From: JAKACA01 sp052143575
Lineage (GTDB): Bacteria; Actinomycetota; Acidimicrobiia; Acidimicrobiales; Bog-793
DNA length: 64,000 nt
Assembly: GCA_052143575.1 (NCBI GenBank)
Contig: JBKQSP010000026.1
Span: forward strand, 3,187-67,186
Direction of reading: 5' to 3'
A program made the position numbers and the translations under genes. Below the pieces are notes generated by a model, which was not told the DNA's origin, ran no database searches, and saw only the letters and a program-made list of their open reading frames with translations. Below are positions 1-8,512 of this stretch, in pieces; position 1 is the first letter of the stretch, and each line of letters starts with the position of its first letter.

Positions 1-2
1 TG

Positions 3-383
3 GCGCTTGACCACCCCTACGGCGGGCTCGTCGTCGTGTGTTCGGAGCCGGCCGCCGGATCGAGCCACGAGGCCCTCGTAGAGGCGACGGCACCCCTCGT
101 GTCCGAGCTCTTGCAGGCTCCCGGCATGGATCTCGTCTCCAACTGGCATTTCCACGTCGAAGAGGGTGACTTCGAGGCCCCCATGGAACTCGGGTCCGAG
201 GGGGGCACCGTCGATCGCCTGCTGCAGCTGGGTTTCACGACCGGCTCGCCGGCTGACGTCTGGCCGGCCGTGCACCGCTACGCCGAGGCGCTCGAAGCCT
301 CCGGCGCCGGCAGCGTGAGCTTCGCGGCGCCCTTCCTGCCGACCATCGTCGGAACCGACACCTACGCCAACGAGCTGTGGTGA
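3..383 (+). CDS. Unidentified protein, C-terminal part only
   Basis: The frame is open from the left edge of the window, so only the last ~126 codons are seen. An internal GTG at 36 is an unlikely start because coding-like sequence continues upstream of it. The visible part is acidic, has no obvious membrane segment, and ends in a Thr-Asp-Thr-Tyr-Ala-Asn-Glu-Leu-Trp tail. I do not recognise the family. It overlaps the start of the following aldehyde dehydrogenase gene by a few bases, so the two are probably co-transcribed and may act in the same catabolic route; that is inference from context only. Confidence 0.5.
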   Translation, partial: ALDHPYGGLVVVCSEPAAGSSHEALVEATAPLVSELLQAPGMDLVSNWHFHVEEGDFEAPMELGSEGGTVDRLLQLGFTTGSPADVWPAVHRYAEALEASGAGSVSFAAPFLPTIVGTDTYANELW

Positions 384-1840
384 CGTCCGCCTGGCGCTGC
401 ATCATTGGCGGCGAGGCCGTCGATGGCGAGAACGGCAGCTACGAGATCGTCAACCCGGCGACCGAGAGCGTCGTGGGGCTGGCGCCGGAGGCATCGGCCG
501 CAGACGCCCGCGCCGCGGCGGCGGCAGCGGCAGAGGCGTTTGGCGCGTGGTCGCGCACGGCGCCGGAGGAGCGGGCGCGACTGCTGAACGTTGCCGCCGA
601 TCTGCTCGAGAGCCGCTCGAAGGAGCTGTGCAGCCTCGTGCAAGGCGAAACCGGCTCGACCGTCATGATGACGCGCACCGCCCAGGTCGCCGGCGCCATC
701 GCCCGGCTGCGCCGTTACGCCCGCGGTGCCCTCGAGCCGGTGACGATCCCGCTGCCGCCGGCGCCCAACTGGCCGGGTGGTCCGGACGGCATGGGAGGCG
801 GCATCACGACGGCCATGGGGGTACGGCGCCCGGTCGGCGTCGTGGCGGCCATCACCTCTTACAACGTCCCGATGAACAACGTCGCCGGCAAGATCGGGCC
901 TGCTCTCGCGATGGGTAACACCGTCGTGGTCAAGCCGGCGCCGCAGGACCCCCTCGGCGTGATCACCATGGTGGAGGCCATGAACGAGGCGGGTTTTCCG
1001 CCAGGCGTCGTGAACGTCGTCGTGGGATCGACACCCGAGGCGGGCGAGTCCCTCGTGTCTGCTCCCGAGGTCGACATGGTGAGTTTCACGGGCAGCACGG
1101 CCGTCGGCACGAAGATCGCCGAGACGTGTGCCACGGACCTGCGGCGCGTGCTGCTCGAGCTCGGCGGGAAAGGGGCGAGCCTCGTGTTCGCCGGCGCCGA
1201 CCTGGAGCGGGCGGCGAAGGGTACGGCGAGCACGTTCACGTTTCACGCCGGGCAGATCTGCACGGCGCCCACACGCCTGCTCGTGCAACGCCCCGTGTAC
1301 GACGAGATGGTCGAGCGCCTCAGCGCTCTCGCCACCGCCGCCACGGTGGGGGATCCGTGCGAGCGCGACACCGTCGTCGGACCGCTCATCTCCTCGGAAC
1401 AGCGCCGGCGAGTCACGCACCACATCGATGGCGCCGTCGCAGCCGGGGCCGTCATGAGCGCAGGCGGGCCCGTTGCGATGGAGCGGGGTTTCTTCGTGGC
1501 GCCCACGATGCTGAGCGACTGCACGCCGGCCATGGCGGCCGTGCAGGAGGAGATCTTCGGCCCGGTCGTCGTGGCGCTCGTCTTCGACGACGAGGAGGAG
1601 GCCATCGCCCTTGCCAACGCGACGAGCTACGGGTTGTACGACTACCTCTGGACGGGGGACGCCAACCAAGGCCTGCGCCTCGCCGGCTTGCTGCGCAGCG
1701 GGAACGTCGGCATCAACACGGTGGCCCGCCACCCCGAGACCCCCTTCGGTGGCTTCAAACGCAGCGGCATCGGAAGAGACGGCGGGTCGTTTGCCTTGCA
1801 TGCCTACTCGGAGATGCAAAGCGTGGTGTGGCCCGGATGA
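377..1840 (+). CDS. NAD(P)-dependent aldehyde dehydrogenase family protein
   Basis: Oxidises an aldehyde to the acid (or acyl-CoA) with NAD(P)+; the substrate cannot be told from sequence. The 487-residue length is typical of the ALDH superfamily. Visible motifs are the nucleotide-binding FTGSTAVG at about residues 237-244, the general-base Glu in LELGGK (about E261), the catalytic Cys in GQICTAP (about C295) and EEIFGPV further on. Two consecutive GTG codons at 377 and 380 are possible starts, both overlapping the end of the preceding gene. The next gene starts inside its stop codon (ATGA), so it is in an operon with the nitroreductase-like gene. Its place beside steroid-ring catabolism genes suggests a catabolic aldehyde, but this is not proven. 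Confidence 0.9.
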   Translation: MVTSAWRCIIGGEAVDGENGSYEIVNPATESVVGLAPEASAADARAAAAAAAEAFGAWSRTAPEERARLLNVAADLLESRSKELCSLVQGETGSTVMMTRTAQVAGAIARLRRYARGALEPVTIPLPPAPNWPGGPDGMGGGITTAMGVRRPVGVVAAITSYNVPMNNVAGKIGPALAMGNTVVVKPAPQDPLGVITMVEAMNEAGFPPGVVNVVVGSTPEAGESLVSAPEVDMVSFTGSTAVGTKIAETCATDLRRVLLELGGKGASLVFAGADLERAAKGTASTFTFHAGQICTAPTRLLVQRPVYDEMVERLSALATAATVGDPCERDTVVGPLISSEQRRRVTHHIDGAVAAGAVMSAGGPVAMERGFFVAPTMLSDCTPAMAAVQEEIFGPVVVALVFDDEEEAIALANATSYGLYDYLWTGDANQGLRLAGLLRSGNVGINTVARHPETPFGGFKRSGIGRDGGSFALHAYSEMQSVVWPG

Positions 1841-2400
1841 GCAAGGAGCCTGAGGACATGAGCCAAGAAGTCGACGGTACGACAGCGGAGGCCGGGTCGC
1901 GGGCGGCCGGCGCAGGGCAGGCTCCACGATCGCCGCAGCTCTCGACTCGCTTCGTGGAGCCGCCCGCCGAGCAGATACCCGACATCAGCCGGGCGCACGT
2001 GGCGGCACTCGAATCCGGCCTGGCGGAGGAGTTCTGGGTGGCCGCCGGCATGCACCACCTCATCCTGCGCACGATCGGCCGGCGGAGCGGCCACGAGCAC
2101 AAGGTGGCGCTGCCCTACTGGTTCGACACCGACGGCGCCCGCGTCGTCGTGGGCTCGTTCGCCGGCGCTGCGCAGCATCCGGCGTGGTACCTCAACCTCA
2201 CCGACCGTGAGCGCAACGGCGAGGTGCTGCTCCGCGTGCAGGACGGCTCCTACTGGGCCGAGCCGGAGCTGCTCGAAGGCTCCGAGTACGAGCGGGTCTG
2301 GGCGGCTCTCACGGCAGACCGCCCCTTCTACATCGGGTACACCTCGCGCACGTCCCGCAAGCTCCCTTTGGTGCGCTTCCGGGAGCTGCGCCCTGCCTGA
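1837..2400 (+). CDS. Deazaflavin (F420)-dependent nitroreductase family protein
   Basis: A 187-residue member of the Ddn / DUF385 family (split beta-barrel, F420H2-dependent reductases typical of Actinobacteria). A variable N-terminal ~45 residues precede the family core, which includes LRTIGRRSGHEHKVALPYW and the HPAWYLNL segment. In mycobacteria Ddn activates nitroimidazoles and reduces quinones. The ATG at 1837 overlaps the aldehyde dehydrogenase stop by 4 bp; the frame stays open upstream but that part is antisense noise. In M. tuberculosis, ddn (Rv3547) sits next to the SDR and echA20 genes of the steroid cluster, and a similar neighbourhood is seen here. Confidence 0.85.
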   Translation: MSKEPEDMSQEVDGTTAEAGSRAAGAGQAPRSPQLSTRFVEPPAEQIPDISRAHVAALESGLAEEFWVAAGMHHLILRTIGRRSGHEHKVALPYWFDTDGARVVVGSFAGAAQHPAWYLNLTDRERNGEVLLRVQDGSYWAEPELLEGSEYERVWAALTADRPFYIGYTSRTSRKLPLVRFRELRPA

Positions 2401-2418
2401 GGCCCGTGCGACGGGTCG

Positions 2419-3228
2419 TCAGGCCGTCACGTCGCGGCGGGCGAAGAGGACGGCGGCGCCCCCGCTCAGCACGATGAGGTAGGCGACCGCTCGGATGACG
2501 GCCGTATGCAGGCTGACGTCGGTTGTGCCGCCAGCGGAAATGGCGCTCAGCAGCTGGCCGGGGAGCCATTTGTCGCTCCCGTTGACGGTGGCGCTGAGGA
2601 TGAGCTCGAAGGGCAGTATGTAGACGAGGCCGACGGCGATGGCGGCACCCGGGTTGCGCAAGAGGCTGCCGATGATCATGCCGATCGTCGTGTAGCCGCA
2701 CACCGCCAGCACGACCTCGCCGAAGGCCCTGGCGGAGTCGGTCAACCCGCTCGAGGACGTCCAGGCGGTCGTCGGGATGCCGCGGATGTGCGCCATGACA
2801 AAGGCGGTGACGACGCCGACGATGCAGGCCAGCAACACGGCGAGGGCCGAGAAACTCAAGACGGCGATGAACTTGCCCGCCAGCAGCACGAGCCGGCGCG
2901 GTTGGCGGATGATGAGGTTGCGCAAGGTGCCGACGCTGTACTCGCTCGCCGTCTGGGCGCCGGCCACGGCGAGGGCGATGATGCCGAGCAGGCCGGCGAA
3001 CCCGGCGAAGGCCTTTGCGAGGGCGTCCGACTCGGCGAGCTGGGCGAGCGTGATCGGCGTGCGCCCGCCGCCACCGCCCCCACCACCGCCGCGTCCGAAA
3101 TGGTGTCCGGCGAGGGCAAAGCTGAGGATGGTGATGAGCACGGAAATGCCGGCGATGGCGCCGTAGGTGGACAGCAACAGGCTCGGGCGGCGCAGCTTGA
3201 TCCACTCGCTCCGGAACGCCGGGATCAT
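2419..3228 (-). CDS. ABC transporter permease (ABC-2 type)
   Basis: A 269-residue membrane protein with about six hydrophobic segments, the permease half of an ABC-2 type exporter. It opens with FRSEWIKLRRP, a common start for permeases of this kind. A run of nine glycines follows the first membrane segment and lies in what should be an external loop; it is encoded by a GC-rich tract at about 3059-3093. Its ATG overlaps the stop of the upstream ATPase gene by 4 bp, so the two are translationally coupled. The substrate is unknown. Confidence 0.88.
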   Translation of the reverse strand: MIPAFRSEWIKLRRPSLLLSTYGAIAGISVLITILSFALAGHHFGRGGGGGGGGGRTPITLAQLAESDALAKAFAGFAGLLGIIALAVAGAQTASEYSVGTLRNLIIRQPRRLVLLAGKFIAVLSFSALAVLLACIVGVVTAFVMAHIRGIPTTAWTSSSGLTDSARAFGEVVLAVCGYTTIGMIIGSLLRNPGAAIAVGLVYILPFELILSATVNGSDKWLPGQLLSAISAGGTTDVSLHTAVIRAVAYLIVLSGGAAVLFARRDVTA

Positions 3229-4184
3229 CGGCCGCCTCCGTTCCTGCCGACACCGCTTGCGACGCCCTGGGCGATGTCGCCGCTCACCGTGCCCGTCATG
3301 GCGAGGAAGGCCTGCTCGAGGCTCTGGCGGCGAGTGCTCAGGTGCACGAGTGTGATGCCTTCCCGTACGGCCAGCCGGTAGAGATCGGCGGCGCAGTCCT
3401 CGTCGGCGACGACGCACACCCAGGGGCCGTCGAGTCGCGCCGTGCGACCGGAGGCGGTGAGGGCTCTTAGCAGACGAGGGGCGTCTGCGGGGGCTTCGGG
3501 TCGCGCCCAGACCTCGGTGTGCTGGGCGGCCACGAGCTGCTCCACCGTTCCCTGGTACATGAGCCGGCCCGACTGGATCATGACGACGTGGTCGCAGATC
3601 TGCTCGAGCTCGCCGAGGAGGTGGCTCGAGACAAAGACCGTGATGCCGTCGTCGCGAAGCGAGCGAAGCAGCGCCCGCACCTCGCCGATGCCGGCCGGGT
3701 CGAGCCCGTTCGTCGGCTCGTCGAGCACGAGCAGCTCCGGTCGTGGCAGCAAGGCGGCGGCGATCCCGAGGCGCTGCTTCATGCCGTGCGAGTAGGCCCG
3801 AAACGGGTCCCCGCCGCGGTCGGTGAGCCCGACGCGCTCGAGCCCTGCGTCCACGCGCTCGAGGGGCAGGCGGGCGAGCCGCGCCAGTGCGACGAGGTTG
3901 TCGCGGCCCGAGAGGGGTCCATAGAACGTCGGGCCCTCGATCATGGCACCGATGCGGCTCATGTAGCGCTCGGGCGCCGAGAGCGGCTCGCCCAGCACGG
4001 TGCCCGTGCCTTCGGTCGGGCGCACGAGTCCGAGCAGCATGCGCATCGTCGTCGTCTTGCCGGCTCCGTTCGGTCCGATGAAGCCGGAGACCGCCCCCGT
4101 GGGGATGTGCAGGCTGGCGTGGTCGACGGCAAGGCGGTCGCCAAATCGCTTCGTGAGGTTCTGCGTCTCGATGGCGCTCGTCAT
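3225..4184 (-). CDS. ABC transporter ATP-binding protein
   Basis: ATPase subunit of the exporter whose permease follows. 319 residues. Walker A GPNGAGKT at about 37-44, ABC signature YSHGMKQ at about 131-137 and Walker B LLVLDEP at about 151-157, followed by an H-loop in SSHLLGE. The ~90-residue C-terminal extension is like that of the CcmA/BcrA-type drug and lantibiotic exporters. The family suggests export of a hydrophobic compound or antibiotic self-protection; the substrate is not known. Confidence 0.92.
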   Translation of the reverse strand: MTSAIETQNLTKRFGDRLAVDHASLHIPTGAVSGFIGPNGAGKTTTMRMLLGLVRPTEGTGTVLGEPLSAPERYMSRIGAMIEGPTFYGPLSGRDNLVALARLARLPLERVDAGLERVGLTDRGGDPFRAYSHGMKQRLGIAAALLPRPELLVLDEPTNGLDPAGIGEVRALLRSLRDDGITVFVSSHLLGELEQICDHVVMIQSGRLMYQGTVEQLVAAQHTEVWARPEAPADAPRLLRALTASGRTARLDGPWVCVVADEDCAADLYRLAVREGITLVHLSTRRQSLEQAFLAMTGTVSGDIAQGVASGVGRNGGGR

Positions 4185-4217
4185 GGCAGCTCGAAGCGTC
4201 CCGTCATCGGTCGAACA

Positions 4218-5036
4218 CTATGGCGCCGGTCTGTGAGTCTCCTGTGAGGCTGCCTCGGGCGCTGTCTCGGATGCAGGGCCGAGATAGCGAGGCGCCTCGC
4301 CTCCTCCGTGCACGACGATGTTGGCTCCACTCACGTAGCAGGCGAGTGGGGAGGCGACCCAGAGGCAGGCACCGGCGACGTCGGCCGGTTCACCGAGGCG
4401 CCCGAGCGGAACCGTGGCGGCCACGCGAGCAATGCCGGCCTCATCGCCGTAGAAGAGAGGCGCCTGCTCGGTCCGGATGTAGCCGGGCGTGACGGCGTTG
4501 ACCCGCACCTTCGGCGCCCACTCGACCGCAAGTGTCTCGGTGAGGTTGATGAGCCCGGCCTTGGCAGCCCCGTAGGCGACCGTGTCCGGCGAGGGGCGCA
4601 GCCCGCTCACGCTGGCGATGTTGATGATGACGCCGCCGGAGTCCTGCGCCTGCATGACGGCGTTGGCGGCTTGGGCGAGCCAGAGCGGCGCCAGCAGGTT
4701 GAGCCGCACGATGGCCTCGGAGAAACGTGGCGACGCCGTCGCCGAGTCGGCCGGAGGCGAGCCGCCGGCGTTGTTCACGAGGACGTCGAGGCGCCCGAAA
4801 CGCTCCTGCACGTGGGCGACGAGGCGTGCGATCTCGTCCGGCTGCCGGATGTCGGCGGCGAGGAAGTCGATGCCGCCGCGCAACGCCCCGCCGGGCGCCT
4901 CCTCCGGCACCGTGCGGGCACAGGTGACGACGGAGGCGCCGGCGGCGGCGAACGCCTCGACGATGCCCCGTCCGACGCCCTTTGTCCCGCCGGTGACGAG
5001 CACCACGGCGTCGGTGTAGTCGATGAGATCGCGCAC
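4218..5036 (-). CDS. SDR family oxidoreductase, divergent from echA20
   Basis: Short-chain dehydrogenase with cofactor motif TGGTKGVG, NNAG, and the YxxxK pair in AYGAAKAG; 272 residues from the chosen start. The GTG at 5036 was chosen because an AGGTGA-like site lies about 10 nt upstream and the protein then begins VRDLIDYTD just before the Rossmann motif; an ATG at 5078 is also in frame but has no ribosome site. The extended ~25-residue tail is Ala/Pro-rich. Mycobacterial SDR genes Rv3548c/Rv3549c lie in the same divergent position beside echA20, so a role in HIP (steroid C/D ring) catabolism is likely by synteny. Confidence 0.88.
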   Translation of the reverse strand: MRDLIDYTDAVVLVTGGTKGVGRGIVEAFAAAGASVVTCARTVPEEAPGGALRGGIDFLAADIRQPDEIARLVAHVQERFGRLDVLVNNAGGSPPADSATASPRFSEAIVRLNLLAPLWLAQAANAVMQAQDSGGVIINIASVSGLRPSPDTVAYGAAKAGLINLTETLAVEWAPKVRVNAVTPGYIRTEQAPLFYGDEAGIARVAATVPLGRLGEPADVAGACLWVASPLACYVSGANIVVHGGGEAPRYLGPASETAPEAASQETHRPAP

Positions 5037-5145
5037 GTTGCCTCGTTCACCTAGGGTCTTGTCGCCGGCTGGTGCCATGGTACGACGGCGCGGCCCGAGA
5101 CGGCCCGAGCGGACCCTTCCGAGCGATACGCGGGGGAGAGCGACG

Positions 5146-6070
5146 ATGACGATTACGACGAGGATCGACGAGGTGGGCATCGCGGAAGTCGTCATGGAGC
5201 ACCCGCCCGTGAACGCCCTTCCCGTCGCCGCATGGTTCGAGATCGCAGACGCCCTCGGCGACCTCGGTCGCGACGAGGCCGTGCGGGTGGTCGTGCTGAG
5301 GGCGGAGGGGCGGGGTTTCAATGCCGGCATCGACCTGAAAGAGGTGCAGGAGGACAGCGGTCACTCGGTGCTCATCGCCGCCAACCGAGCCTGCGCCGCT
5401 GCCTTCGCGGCCGTCTACGAGTGCGCCGTGCCCGTCGTGGCGGCCGTGCACGGGTACTGCCTCGGCGGCGGCATCGGTCTCGTCGGTAACGCCGACGTCA
5501 TCGTCTGCTCGCATGACGCCACTTTCGGCCTGCCGGAAGTCGACCGGGGTGCTCTCGGCGCCGCCACCCACCTCAGCCGACTCGTGCCACAGCAGAAGAT
5601 GCGGGCGATGGTCTACACCTCGGCGCGGGCCAGTGCCGCCGAGTTGCATCACTTCGGCTCCGTGCACTCCGTCGTGCCTCGCGAGGACCTGCGCCGTGCC
5701 GCCCTCGACTTGGCGGCGGAGATGCCGCCAAGTCGCCGACGGTCATCCGGGCGGCCAAGGAGTCCCTCAACGGCATCGATCTCTGGGACGTCCGGAAGAG
5801 CTACCGGTTCGAGCAGGGCTTCACCTTCGAGCTCAACTTGAGCGGGGTGTCCGACGAGCGGAGGGCGGCCTTCCTGCACGGTTCCGCCGCCGGCGGTGCG
5901 GCCGAGCCGGCAGAGACCGGAGGTGGGGGCGCTTTCGTACCGCAGGGCGACACAAGCGCGCACACCTCGCCGCCTTCGCCGCCGACCCCGCCTTCGCCGC
6001 CTTCGCCGCCGACCCCGCCATGGCCGCCGAGCGGACCGACACCGACCGCGGCGGAGGGCGCCCCGGAGCG

Positions 6071-6074
<4 letters not shown>
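5146..6074 (+). CDS. echA20: EchA20-like crotonase (steroid D/C-ring hydrolase), frameshifted in this sequence
   Basis: Enoyl-CoA hydratase/isomerase superfamily. In M. tuberculosis EchA20 opens the HIEC-CoA ring hydrolytically during degradation of the last two steroid rings. The ATG at 5146 follows a GGGGGAGAG ribosome site. The crotonase core is clear (FNAGIDLKEV, the HGYCLGGG oxyanion loop, GLPEVDRG). After residue ~192 the original frame degenerates to a Ser/Arg-rich read ending at 5841, whereas the frame reached by adding one base near 5721-5724 continues with the family C-terminus (SPTVIRAAKESLNGIDLWDVRKS) and stops at 6074, overlapping the ipdA ATG by 4 bp. A one-base deletion, real or a sequencing error, explains this. 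The restored tail is Pro-rich. Confidence 0.82.
5973..6019. repeat. Direct repeat in the 3' end of the echA20-like gene
   Basis: A 20-bp unit, CCTTCGCCGCCGACCCCGCC, occurs at 5973-5992 and again at 6000-6019, embedded in a longer run of CGCC-rich sequence. In the restored reading frame it encodes Pro-rich PPSPPTPP-type repeats in a disordered tail. Confidence 0.8.
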
Positions 6075-6921
<847 letters not shown>

Positions 6922-6925
<4 letters not shown>

Positions 6926-7713
6926 GCAGCGAGGGCAACGGGCGGGAGCGAGCGACTCGCGCCGAGGTCTGTGTCGTCGCCGTTGCCGAGTGCTTTCGCG
7001 GCGACGGCGAGATCCTGGCGAACCCGATCGGGACGATTCCCATGATCGGCGGCCGTCTCGCCCGGGCGACGTTCGAGCCAGACCTCGTCATGACCGACGG
7101 GGAGGCCGCACTCGTCCGCAACGACGAGGCCTTCGAGTTCCCCGACGGCAAGGTGCTCGAGGCCTACAACCCCTACCGGGCGATGTTCGACATGGTGTGG
7201 TCGGGCAAGCGGCACGTCATCATGAGCGGCAGCCAGCTCGACGCCTACGGCAACCACAACTTCGCTGCCATCGGGAGCGACTACGGGGCTCCCCGTGTGC
7301 AGCTCCTCGGGTTTCGGGGGGCGCCGGGCAACACGATCCAGAACACGACGTCCTACTGGATACCCAACCACTCGAGGCAGGTCTTCGTGGAGCATGTCGA
7401 CGTCGTCACGGGCGTCGGTTGCGACCGGGCCGCCGAACTCGGAACGGCGGCCCGCTACTACGGGCTGCGGGGCGTCGTGACGAACCTGTGCGTGATGGAC
7501 TTCGGCGGTCCGGCCCACCGCCTCCGGCTGGTCTCGCTGCATCCCGGTATCAGCCTCGAGGACGTCGTGGCGGCGACCGGCTTCGAGCTGGCTCTCGCCG
7601 AGCCGGTCGTGGCGTCCCGCTCGCCCGATGCCCACGAGCTGCGGCTCATCCGAGAGGTCATCGACCCCGGCGCCCTGCGGGAGCGGGAGGTCCCGGAGAC
7701 CGCCACCCCTTGA
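6922..7713 (+). CDS. ipdB: IpdB, steroid ring (COCHEA-CoA) hydrolase beta subunit
   Basis: 263-residue CoA-transferase-fold beta subunit, partner of IpdA. Recognisable segments are ECFRGDGEILANPIGTIPMI near the N-terminus, GSQLDAYGNHN and QVFVEHVDVVTG. The ATG at 6922 is placed by the 4-bp overlap with the ipdA stop; an in-frame upstream start would lie inside ipdA. The gene ends one base before the convergent SDR gene, so there is no room for a separate terminator. Confidence 0.92.
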
Positions 7714-7714
7714 C

Positions 7715-8512
7715 TCAGTCGGCCGACTCCACATAGCGGGCGAGGAGGTCGTCGGTCTGGGTGCTCGGCAGGGAGCTGCCGCCGTCGACGACGATGTTGG
7801 CGCCCGTCACGTAGGAGGCGAGATCAGACGCAAGAAACGCCACCACGTTGGCTACCTCGGCCGCCCTGCCCACTCGCTTCAGTGGGATGCGGGCCTCGAT
7901 GCGCCCTCGCAGGGCGGGGTCGCGCAGGAGCGGCCGCGTGAGCGGTGTCTCGATCACCGCCGGCGACACGCAGTTCACCCGGATGTCAGGGGCGTACTCG
8001 AGGGCGGCGTTCGCCGTGAGGGCGATCACGCCCGCCTTGGCGGCCGAATAAGGTCCCTCGCCTCGCGTGGGCCGGATGCCGCTCAGCGACGACACGTTGA
8101 CGATGGCGCCGCCCCCACCGGCGCGCAGGCGTACGACCCCGGCACGGATGCCGTGGAAGACGCCGCTGAGGTTGACGGCGAGCAAGCGGCCCCACTCCTC
8201 GTCGCTGTAGCGATGCAGTGCCTTGACGGCGCCGGCGCCGGCGTTGTTGACGATGATGTCGAGACCGCCGAATTCGAAGGACGCCCGTTCGAAGGCCGCC
8301 TCGACGGCAGCGGAGTCGGCGACGTCGGCCTGAAGGGCGATGGCACCCGATCCGGCGAGCTCGCCGGCGGTCGCCTCGGCGGCGGCCATGTCGAGATCGA
8401 GAACGGCGACGCGTGCCCCGGCCGCAGCCAAGGTCTCGGCGATGGCGCGCCCGATGCCCGAGCCACCGCCGGTCACAATGGCGCGGCGAGCCTGCAGAAG
8501 GTTGGCGATCAT
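7715..8512 (-). CDS. SDR family oxidoreductase
   Basis: 265-residue classical short-chain dehydrogenase: TGGGSGIG near residue 15, NNAG, catalytic Ser in SSLSG and YSAAK. The DLD following the second strand favours NAD(H). It ends the minus-strand trio SDR / acyl-CoA synthetase / SDR, with 4-bp overlap with the synthetase gene upstream, so it should act on a CoA-activated product. Several SDRs of the mycobacterial HIP regulon are similar; the exact reaction is not assigned. Confidence 0.9.
   Translation of the reverse strand: MIANLLQARRAIVTGGGSGIGRAIAETLAAAGARVAVLDLDMAAAEATAGELAGSGAIALQADVADSAAVEAAFERASFEFGGLDIIVNNAGAGAVKALHRYSDEEWGRLLAVNLSGVFHGIRAGVVRLRAGGGGAIVNVSSLSGIRPTRGEGPYSAAKAGVIALTANAALEYAPDIRVNCVSPAVIETPLTRPLLRDPALRGRIEARIPLKRVGRAAEVANVVAFLASDLASYVTGANIVVDGGSSLPSTQTDDLLARYVESAD

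Noticed and set aside
362..1927. Long antisense frame of 521 codons opposite the aldehyde dehydrogenase
   Set aside because: Arg/His-rich shadow of a high-GC gene with no recognisable domain.
5037..5145. KstR2 operator between SDR and echA20
   Set aside because: No AAGCAAG...CTTGCTT palindrome; only a weak GTGCCATGGTAC palindrome at 5073-5084.
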